A DNA stretch of 7,047 bases from positions 2,011-9,057 of the forward strand of contig JAHDHN010000022.1 in NCBI GenBank assembly GCA_020631295.1. Direction: 5' to 3'. How positions within the stretch are numbered: position 1 is the first letter of the stretch; each line of letters opens with the position of its first letter. The stretch is from Rickettsiales bacterium. Lineage in GTDB: Bacteria; Pseudomonadota; Alphaproteobacteria; Rickettsiales; UBA8987. Of this stretch, positions 1 through 4,862 are shown in pieces. The translations under genes and the position numbers were made by a program. Below the pieces are notes generated by a model. The model did no database searches, was not told where the DNA came from, and was given only the letters and a program-made list of their open reading frames with translations.

Positions 1-4
1 CAAA

Positions 5-1420
5 TTAGTCGGCGCTCTCTAAGTCCAAAAAGGTGAGGCGGTCACGGCTGGATGGTGCGCTATCTATGGCGCGTTGCAGCTCTTGTTCATCAAAACCCAA
101 TGCAGAAAGCGCAGTATATATGCCCAATGTTGTATATAGTGCAGTTAGTGCAGCATGCATCGTTTTTGGATTGCATAATGCAGGCATCTCTGTGTCTATG
201 TTGTTGCTGACTCCTTCATTTTTTATGCCTATACCTATCGCTTTTGTGTTACTGCTATCCAGGCGCACTGCGTTATCACCTGCCACTTCACACGCAGCAC
301 GCATGCCCTGCAATGCGTGTTGCATTGCTTGCGATGCTTCAGCATCACTCAACCTATCACGATGCAACGCTTTGCCATAGTTCTCACGCAGTGCAGCTTC
401 ATCATAGGCTGGCCAACGTACCTCATCATATGCCGCATTACCTGCCAAAAATGCTGCCTGGTGACGCAACATCCATAAGGTGCATGGCGCAATCATCTCT
501 CCATGCAATATGTCCTTACATGATGCTGGATCATCTCTAACGGCCCCACCATTAGTGACCTCAGCACCACTCTGAGCAGAGCCATCTCCACCACACCGCT
601 CATCTTGCGCAGATTCCAGCAAATGCGCCAGCAAATGCTCCCCTTGGCTGGCGGGAGCGGAAGAACCGGCCAGTGTCATGGCGACACCGGCCGATATTAA
701 CCACTCAATTAATTCTATAACCGTTTCTTTTTCCCCATGCAACAGTTTTTCACCGTTTTGGAGAAAATATTTTCCATATTGGTGAGAAATGGTGAAATAG
801 TCGTGGTGAAAAGCAGTGCCAAGCAGCCTATGTGAAAGTGCGGCATCCAGCATGCAGCTTGCATAACACATGGAATCGGCCAAGCCTGCCAGCGCCAGGC
901 GGATAGGGGCCTGCTGCAGCACCTCAAGCGGGAAAAAGGCAGCAATGGGCGGCTGCGCAGTTACCGATTGCTTATGATTATTTTCATGAATAATCGAGGC
1001 ATTGGCGGCCACATAGCCATTCATAGAGGCCGCCGTGCCGACGATTATATAAGGTAAATCAAGCTGATATGCTGCTAATTTGGTAATGTCGTTTACACTA
1101 CCGCTACCAATGGCCAGCAGCAAGGTGGCAGGCGTTGCTTTTGCCTGCGCGGCAAGCTCTTTTGCATGTTGGATATACGCCTTAGTACCGGCAGGCATCA
1201 CCAGGCTGCTGAGCTGATGGTGCGTAGCTAATATTTCTTTCAATGCAGCGCCGCAGGCAGTCTCGGTGTTTTCGTCGCTCACACAGAAAATATGTGCCAC
1301 ACCCTTAAGCTGCTGCAGCAACGCCGGTGTGATGTCGTCTGCAATGTCAATATGCTTCACACGCAGCTTGCGTGCGTGTTTCTCCAGCGCCTCTGCAATA
1401 TAGTGCTTGCCTATTGTCAT
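5..1420 (-). CDS. Glycerol-1-phosphate dehydrogenase-like, metal-dependent NAD(P) polyol dehydrogenase
   Basis: This 471-residue cytosolic protein belongs to the iron-containing alcohol dehydrogenase superfamily and is closest in pattern to sn-glycerol-1-phosphate dehydrogenases (EgsA/AraM), which interconvert dihydroxyacetone phosphate and glycerol-1-phosphate. Visible signs are the nucleotide-binding GSGSVND (105-111), the segment GTAASMNGYVAANASI (128-143), and probable metal ligands Asp182 (GLADS), His262 (GEHLLAH) and His306 (HGEM). Between the last two lies a Gly/Asp-rich stretch (about 270-303) that looks longer than is usual for the family. The start at 1420 is the only sensible one, since the next Met is residue 75; no Shine-Dalgarno sequence is evident. 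It is divergent from mltB, with 23 bp between the start codons. The family is well supported. The true substrate is not, because bacterial members vary and many are annotated only as iron-containing alcohol dehydrogenase. Confidence 0.8.
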   Translation of the reverse strand: MTIGKHYIAEALEKHARKLRVKHIDIADDITPALLQQLKGVAHIFCVSDENTETACGAALKEILATHHQLSSLVMPAGTKAYIQHAKELAAQAKATPATLLLAIGSGSVNDITKLAAYQLDLPYIIVGTAASMNGYVAANASIIHENNHKQSVTAQPPIAAFFPLEVLQQAPIRLALAGLADSMCYASCMLDAALSHRLLGTAFHHDYFTISHQYGKYFLQNGEKLLHGEKETVIELIEWLISAGVAMTLAGSSAPASQGEHLLAHLLESAQDERCGGDGSAQSGAEVTNGGAVRDDPASCKDILHGEMIAPCTLWMLRHQAAFLAGNAAYDEVRWPAYDEAALRENYGKALHRDRLSDAEASQAMQHALQGMRAACEVAGDNAVRLDSSNTKAIGIGIKNEGVSNNIDTEMPALCNPKTMHAALTALYTTLGIYTALSALGFDEQELQRAIDSAPSSRDRLTFLDLESAD

Positions 1421-1443
1421 GATGCGCTACTATATATCGTGGT
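1421..1443. promoter_or_regulatory. Compact divergent intergenic region with AT-rich core
   Basis: Only 23 bp separate the start codons of the dehydrogenase (minus) and mltB (plus). The centre is TACTATATATCG (1428-1439), which could provide a -10-like element, but no -35 at normal spacing and no Shine-Dalgarno sequence is visible for either gene. The promoters must therefore overlap the opposite coding region or give very short or leaderless mRNAs. Inference only. Confidence 0.3.
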
Positions 1444-2478
1444 ATGTATAAAAAAGCACTACTATTTATGGTGTGTGCCGCCAGCGTGAGCGGTTGCGCC
1501 CAGTCCCAGCCTCCCACAGCGCCTGACTATGAGGTGGCCGATGTGGTGCCGCCGGTGGAAGAGCCTGCCTATAGCAGTGAAGAAGAAGCGTTTGAAGCTT
1601 GGGCAGAAGTGTTCCGTACCGAAGCTGCCGCTGAAGGTGTGAGCCAGGGCACGCTGGATGCGGTGTTTAACAAGGTGGTGTTCAAGCCGCGTGTGATTGA
1701 GCTGGACCGCAAGCAGCCAGAAGGTACCATCACCCACGCACAATATTTGCAGCGCGTGGTGCCGCAATCACGCATTGAGAAAGCACGCAGAAAGTTGCAT
1801 GAGAACCGTGCGCTGTTAGAGCGCATTGGCGCGAAGTATGGCGTGCAGCCACGCTTTATTGTGGCGTTATGGGGCATAGAGACCGATTTTGGTGGCAATA
1901 CGGGCGGGTTTTATGTGCCGAGTGCCTTAGCCACGCTAGCGTTTGATGGCCGCCGCTCCAGCTATTTTCGTGGCGAGTTGCTAAACGCGCTGAAAATTAT
2001 GGATGCTGGGCATATTGCACCGCATGCAATGAAAGGCAGCTGGGCCGGTGCGCTTGGCCAGTGCCAATTTATGCCCAGCAGCTTTTTGAGCTTTGCAGTG
2101 GATGAAAATGGCGACGGCCGCAAAGATATTTGGGGCACGAAGGAAGATATTTTTGCCTCAATTGCCAATTATTTGGCGCAATCTGGCTGGAATGATGAAG
2201 AAACCTGGGGGCGCAAAATTCAGCTACCTGCTGGGTTTGATACAAGCCAGGCGGAAAGCAAGACCACGCGTGATTTGGCGGAATGGCAAGCGCACGGCGT
2301 GCGCAAAAACTCGGGCGCGGCTTTGCCGCAAGCAAAGGTGAAGGGCCGTGTGGTGCTGCCGGGTGATAGTCTGGATAACGCCTATATGGCTTACGGAAAT
2401 TATGATGTGTTGATGAAATGGAACCGCTCAAATTATTTTGCAACGGCGGTGGGCACATTGGCGGATGCTTTGCGGTAA
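1444..2478 (+). CDS. mltB: Membrane-bound lytic murein transglycosylase B (GH103 lipoprotein)
   Basis: MltB cleaves the MurNAc-GlcNAc bond of peptidoglycan non-hydrolytically, leaving 1,6-anhydro-MurNAc ends. The 344-residue product starts with a lipoprotein signal: two Lys, a hydrophobic stretch and lipobox VSGC with Cys18 as the lipidated residue, so it should be membrane-anchored and face the periplasm. The catalytic Glu is most likely Glu146 in ALWGIETDFGG. It is followed by the family block GSWAGALGQCQFMPSSFLSFAVD (198-220), the EF-hand-like DENGDGRKD (220-228) that binds calcium in Slt35, and the closing YDVLMKWNRSNYFATAVGTLAD (320-341). The length is normal for the family. The start is fixed: an in-frame stop lies at 1420-1422 and no other start codon follows before 1444. 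No strong ribosome-binding site is seen. rlpA follows on the same strand after 159 bp, consistent with a shared role in wall remodelling. Confidence 0.93.
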   Translation: MYKKALLFMVCAASVSGCAQSQPPTAPDYEVADVVPPVEEPAYSSEEEAFEAWAEVFRTEAAAEGVSQGTLDAVFNKVVFKPRVIELDRKQPEGTITHAQYLQRVVPQSRIEKARRKLHENRALLERIGAKYGVQPRFIVALWGIETDFGGNTGGFYVPSALATLAFDGRRSSYFRGELLNALKIMDAGHIAPHAMKGSWAGALGQCQFMPSSFLSFAVDENGDGRKDIWGTKEDIFASIANYLAQSGWNDEETWGRKIQLPAGFDTSQAESKTTRDLAEWQAHGVRKNSGAALPQAKVKGRVVLPGDSLDNAYMAYGNYDVLMKWNRSNYFATAVGTLADALR

Positions 2479-2493
2479 TCAACAGTATGCTCG

Positions 2494-2521
2494 TCATTCC
2501 ATGGTTTATCCATGGAATCTC
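2494..2521 (+). repeat. REP-like palindromic unit 1
   Basis: Beginning 16 nt after the mltB stop, a perfect 9-bp inverted repeat (ATTCCATGG 2496-2504, CCATGGAAT 2510-2518) encloses the loop TTTAT. It is framed as TCATTCC...GGAATCTC. There is no T-tract after it, so it is unlikely to be a classic intrinsic terminator. The same frame, with one base changed on each side, reappears in reverse orientation in the next unit. Confidence 0.6.
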
Positions 2522-2547
2522 CTGCGATACTGCTGTGTATGTAAAAA

Positions 2548-2605
2548 GAGATGCCACGGACCAGCCTACGCTAAAGCTTCGGCGGGCAGGCAAGCCGCGG
2601 CATGA
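2548..2605 (-). repeat. REP-like palindromic unit 2, inverted relative to unit 1
   Basis: Read on the minus strand, this unit begins TCATGCC and ends GGCATCTC, matching the TCATTCC...GGAATCTC frame of the neighbouring unit. Its outer arms, ATGCCACGG (2551-2559) and CCGCGGCAT (2595-2603), pair at 8 of 9 positions. The core on the minus strand contains CCGCCGAAGCTTTA and GCGTAGG, both also found in the element after rlpA. It ends 32 nt before the rlpA start codon. Confidence 0.55.
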
Positions 2606-2637
2606 TGAACTATAGTTAAACAATAAGGAGATCTCTT

Positions 2638-3726
2638 ATGCGTATTATTCTTCCTCTGTCTTGTGTGGCATTGCTGGCGGGCTGTATGGCCAGTGAAGCA
2701 GCTAAAACAGCGATTATCCACACTAAAGAGCAGCAAGCCAAAAGCGGCTTGTATAAAATTGGCAACCCGTATGAGATTTTTGGCAAAACCTATGTGCCAA
2801 AGGAAGATCCGTATTACGAAGAAAAGGGCGTTGCATCTTGGTATGGCCCAAAATTCCATGGTAAGAAAACCGCCAATGGTGAGATTTTTAATAAGGAAGT
2901 GTTCTCTGCTGCACATCGCACCCTGCCGATTCCAAGTGTGGTGGATGTAACCAATTTGGATAATGGGCGCAAAATGCAGCTGCGGATCAATGACCGTGGG
3001 CCGTTTGCGCATGACCGTATTTTGGATGTGAGTGAGGCCGCCGCGCGCGAGCTTGGCTTTCATAATAACGGTACGGCCAATGTACATGTGACGTTCAACC
3101 GCCTGGCCACAGACCGCATGCTGGCGGGCACTAATATGCATATCAATACCGATAAGGCCTCGCGCAATTCGTCCTATGCGGCGCGTTTGCAGCAGCCTAC
3201 CATCGAAAATGCGCATATTGATACGCAAACCATGGTGCCAACAGAGCGTTATGAGGTGGCCAAAGCAGGCCAAATTACAACCGGCGCCTATGTAGCTGGC
3301 GCACAAAAGCAGCCGCATAATTACTATGTTGCAGCCGCTGCAGCTAAGCCGTCTTATGCACCGCCTGCAGCCGTGCGCAGTTCCATAGCCAAAGAGCAGC
3401 CCAATTATGCCGGCCATTATTATAGCGACGCAAATGCCTATGAAGAAAAGGTAAAAAATGCCGCTTCCACAGCAGAGAACACCGCAGAGAGTTATAATGA
3501 TACAGCGCCTGCAAGCGGCGGAAAATTTGCCGTGCAGCTGGGGGCGTTTAAAGAATATCAAGCCGCAGAAGCGCTAAAGAGCCGTGTGAGCAATGCCCAG
3601 ATTGTAACAAAAAATGGTGTGCATAAGGTGCAGGTGGGTGGCTTTGCTTCGCGCAGTGATGCTGCATCAAAGCTCAGCAGCTTGAAGTCTGATGGCTTCA
3701 CCGATGCGTTTATTGCACAGCGTTAA
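2638..3726 (+). CDS. rlpA: RlpA septal lipoprotein: double-psi beta-barrel plus SPOR domain
   Basis: RlpA proteins bind glycan strands stripped of stem peptides and, in some species, act as lytic transglycosylases during cell separation. This 362-residue protein has a lipoprotein signal with lipobox LAGC (Cys16). The double-psi beta-barrel domain spans about 64-152: GVASWYGPKFHGKKTANGE, then AAHRTLP, then RINDRGPF and DVSEAAARELGF. Glu82, His93 and Asp119 are the conserved candidate active-site residues. A low-complexity Ala/Tyr/Gln/Asn linker (about 165-290) leads to a C-terminal SPOR domain (295-360; KFAVQLGAF and HKVQVGGFASRSDA), which targets septal peptidoglycan. The start is supported by AAGGAG (2625-2630) 7 nt upstream. 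It follows mltB on the same strand, but the gap carries palindromic repeats and no clear promoter, so co-transcription is possible but unproven. Confidence 0.95.
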   Translation: MRIILPLSCVALLAGCMASEAAKTAIIHTKEQQAKSGLYKIGNPYEIFGKTYVPKEDPYYEEKGVASWYGPKFHGKKTANGEIFNKEVFSAAHRTLPIPSVVDVTNLDNGRKMQLRINDRGPFAHDRILDVSEAAARELGFHNNGTANVHVTFNRLATDRMLAGTNMHINTDKASRNSSYAARLQQPTIENAHIDTQTMVPTERYEVAKAGQITTGAYVAGAQKQPHNYYVAAAAAKPSYAPPAAVRSSIAKEQPNYAGHYYSDANAYEEKVKNAASTAENTAESYNDTAPASGGKFAVQLGAFKEYQAAEALKSRVSNAQIVTKNGVHKVQVGGFASRSDAASKLSSLKSDGFTDAFIAQR

Positions 3727-3740
3727 TATAGCTGCTTTAT

Positions 3741-3745
3741 AGGAG
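3741..3745 (+). promoter_or_regulatory. Orphan Shine-Dalgarno-like site after rlpA
   Basis: AGGAG lies 15 nt after the rlpA stop with an AT-rich stretch behind it, as if another gene of the operon should start there. No ATG or GTG follows at proper spacing. The only candidate is a TTG at 3757, opening a 60-codon frame that runs straight through the palindromic element and has no recognisable protein features. It may be a relic of a lost downstream gene. Confidence 0.25.
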
Positions 3746-3761
3746 AAATTATAATATTGTT

Positions 3762-3847
3762 TCCTGCGGCATGCCTGTCCTGCGACTGTGTCCGCCGAAG
3801 CTTTATGCGTAGGTGGAAGCTCGAAGAGCGTAGCGGGAACCGCAGGA
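3762..3847 (+). repeat. Palindromic repeat element sharing a core with the mltB-rlpA unit
   Basis: The ends form a perfect 8-bp inverted repeat (TCCTGCGG 3762-3769; CCGCAGGA 3840-3847). Inside, TCCGCC (3791-3796) can pair with GGTGGA (3812-3817), and GCTC (3819-3822) with GAGC (3826-3829), giving a branched fold. The segments GCGGCATGCCTG and CCGCCGAAGCTTTATGCGTAGG match the minus strand of unit 2 before rlpA with one substitution and one indel, so they are members of one repeat family in opposite orientation on either side of rlpA. Confidence 0.6.
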
Positions 3848-4020
3848 TCGAATCTACCAGTTATGATGTATCAGCATTTGACCCTGTGGATAAATCACAG
3901 GGAACAATAGCTTCTATGTTGTTTCTAGTTAACGCATAAATATCTCAGAGGCAGCAGCGGTGGATTGTACTATTCTTTGGAACGCATTAGAGGCAAATGT
4001 ACTATTTGCCATAAGTTCAC
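3848..4020. other. Non-coding stretch with two small hairpins
   Basis: No convincing gene is seen here. Two perfect 7-bp inverted repeats occur: CCCTGTG/CACAGGG (3882-3888/3896-3902, 7-nt loop) and GGCAAAT/ATTTGCC (3992-3998/4004-4010, 5-nt loop). Neither is followed by a T-tract. TGTACTATT occurs twice as a direct repeat (3966-3974 and 3998-4006). Function unknown; either hairpin might mark an RNA end. Confidence 0.4.
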
Positions 4021-4036
4021 TATCCAATAGGTTGGT

Positions 4037-4079
4037 TTAAGCCACCAACTTCAGTTGGTCTTAATGGACTTTTAGTCCA
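4037..4079 (+). repeat. IS200/IS605 left-end hairpins
   Basis: The first hairpin is TTAAG (4037-4041), a CC bulge, ACCAAC (4044-4049), loop TTCA, GTTGGT (4054-4059) and CTTAA (4060-4064). An imperfect, bulged stem like this is typical of the structures Y1 transposases recognise. Directly after it, TGGACT/AGTCCA (4065-4070/4074-4079) forms a 6-bp stem with loop TTT. Assignment as the transposase recognition end is by analogy. Confidence 0.55.
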
Positions 4080-4093
4080 GATTAATGTATCGG

Positions 4094-4166
4094 CATGTAA
4101 CCTCTCTTGTAAAAATGAACCGCCCGACAGGGGGTACAGGTTCATTTTTACAAGAGAGGTTACATG
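4094..4166 (+). promoter_or_regulatory. 28-bp perfect stem-loop masking the transposase RBS and start codon
   Basis: Bases 4094-4121 are the exact reverse complement of 4139-4166, separated by a 17-nt loop that itself holds a small CCC-GACA-GGG stem. The right arm includes the Shine-Dalgarno-like AGAGAGG (4153-4159) and the whole ATG (4164-4166), so any transcript starting upstream would fold both away. In the enterobacterial IS200, comparable 5' structures block read-through transcription and translation of tnpA. The same role is inferred here. Confidence 0.75.
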
Positions 4167-4749
4167 TCATATTCCACATCTGGGCACGCCAAATTTCACA
4201 CACGCTACCATATTGTTTGGGTTACAAAATATCGATATAAGGTCTTAAATAAAGACATCAAATTGCGCATTCGAGAGATTGCGCGCCAAGTATGTGATGT
4301 GCTTGATGTCCGTATTATTAAGGGCGTATTATCCTCTGATCATGTGCATATGTTTATTGGGCACTTCTAAAAACCCCACTTTTGCGTCCCTGACGCGCAA
4401 ATCCGAACTTTCGCGGTGTCGCACGTACGTTAATGTACGCTTACGCTTCCACGGTTTCGGATTCACGCGCCAGGAACACAAAACCGCTACGCTTTGAGGT
4501 TTTTAGAGATGCCCTATCGAGATACTGCCGAAACATAGTGTTGCGAAGTTGTTGGGTTTTCTGAAAGGCAAGAGCTCTATTTGGGTGGCTCAGAATATTA
4601 AAGGCAGGCAGCAGAATTTTGTGGGCCATACATTCTGGGCGAGAGGCTATTTTGTGTCTACGGTTGGTGCGGATGAGGCAGTTATTCGTTCTTACATCCA
4701 AAACCAAGAAAAAGAAGACAAGCGTCTCTATGACCTGTTTAACAGGTAA
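4164..4749 (+). pseudogene. tnpA: IS200-type Y1/HUH transposase, disrupted by an insertion
   Basis: The gene encoded a single-strand DNA transposase that cuts and joins through a 5'-phosphotyrosine. The 5' part (4164-4358, residues 1-65) starts MSYSTSGHAKFHTRYHIVWV and holds the metal-binding HUH pair His60-Val-His62. It then runs into the insert and stops after three foreign residues (68 residues in total). The 3' part (4519-4749) resumes as EILPKHSVAKLLGFLKGKSS, followed by FVGHTFWARGYFV and the catalytic Tyr in IRSYIQNQ (Tyr124, with Gln128, in the rebuilt protein). Deleting 4359-4518 restores one frame of 141 residues, normal for IS200 TnpA. The break lies three residues after the HUH motif and separates it from the catalytic Tyr, so no active enzyme is expected from this copy. 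Confidence 0.92.
4359..4514. mobile_element. 156-bp MITE-like fold-back element inserted in tnpA
   Basis: The ends are imperfect terminal inverted repeats: 17 of the first 20 bases match (GGGCACTTCTAAAAACCCCA on the left, GGGCATCTCTAAAAACCTCA on the right, read inward). Flanking bases TATT (4355-4358) and TATC (4515-4518) look like a 4-bp target duplication with one change; TAT alone is also possible. The inverted symmetry continues inward: 4380-4407 matches the reverse complement of 4456-4483 at 23 of 28 positions, so nearly all of the element can fold into one long hairpin. The right arm has about 10 extra bases (in 4484-4497). There is no transposase inside, so it is non-autonomous. The parent family is not certain; the ends recall IS5-like elements, but that is a weak impression. 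Confidence 0.85.
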
Positions 4750-4753
4750 TAAG

Positions 4754-4777
4754 TAACAAAAACCGCTTCGAGCGGTT
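4754..4777 (-). terminator. Probable intrinsic terminator for transketolase, within the IS right end
   Basis: On the minus strand this reads AACCGCT-CGA-AGCGGTT followed by a T-rich stretch (TTTTTG): a 7-bp GC-rich stem and a U-tract, as expected for Rho-independent termination. It lies about 85 nt past the transketolase stop. An overlapping alternative stem, CGCTTCG (4764-4770) with CGAAGCG (4782-4788), cannot form at the same time. Confidence 0.55.
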
Positions 4778-4794
4778 CAAGCGAAGCGTCTCAA

Positions 4795-4815
4795 ACCTCC
4801 ACTTCTAGTGGAGGT
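4795..4815 (+). repeat. IS200/IS605 right-end hairpin
   Basis: ACCTCCACT (4795-4803) pairs perfectly with AGTGGAGGT (4807-4815) across loop TCT. Its position 46 nt after the tnpA stop, and the absence of a long T-run after it, suit a transposase recognition hairpin at the element's right end. The actual cleavage site should lie a few bases further right but cannot be fixed from one copy. Confidence 0.55.
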
Positions 4816-4862
4816 ATGTGGCTTGAAAAATATTTTAATCCCAAGTGCCAATCGAATAAGCC

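Larger units (their letters stand above)
4021..4826 (+). mobile_element. IS200/IS605-family insertion sequence, interrupted
   Basis: A Y1/HUH transposase pseudogene is flanked by subterminal hairpins and has no terminal inverted repeats, as is usual for this family, which moves as single-stranded DNA. The left side has a bulged hairpin at 4037-4064, a second at 4065-4079 and a long regulatory stem at 4094-4166. The right side has hairpins at 4761-4777 and 4795-4815. The exact ends cannot be read from one copy. 4021 and 4826 are estimates that assume cleavage roughly 10-20 nt outside the outermost hairpins. No accessory tnpB/RNA-guided nuclease gene is present. It sits between the convergent ends of rlpA and the transketolase gene and disrupts neither. 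Confidence 0.75.

Noticed and set aside
33..380. Plus-strand frame opposite the dehydrogenase gene
   Set aside because: It lacks any recognisable pattern and lies wholly within a well-supported gene on the other strand. The same holds for the frames opposite mltB, rlpA and transketolase.
2496..2518. Intrinsic terminator after mltB
   Set aside because: The stem is perfect but AT-containing and is followed by CTCCTGCG, not a T-tract. It fits the repeat family better.
3812..3857. A tRNA-like look: GGTGGA pairs with TCTACC, with a D-arm-like AGCTCGAAGAGC and ATCGAATC between
   Set aside because: Only about 46 nt, with no anticodon arm or proper T-stem. GGTGGA pairs equally well with TCCGCC upstream. 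Treated as part of the repeat element.
3757..3939. A 60-codon frame starting with TTG after rlpA
   Set aside because: It runs through the palindromic element, has no protein-like domain or membrane pattern, and uses a rare start 11 nt from a weak ribosome-binding site. More likely non-coding.
4549..4749. The 3' transposase fragment as a separate gene starting with TTG
   Set aside because: It aligns as the direct continuation of the upstream half once the insertion is removed, and there is no ribosome-binding site. It is the back half of the pseudogene.
4021..4826. A TnpB/IscB-type RNA-guided nuclease or guide RNA associated with the IS
   Set aside because: No second gene fits in the element, and the space after tnpA to the transketolase stop is only 113 bp. 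This is a tnpA-only IS200 type.
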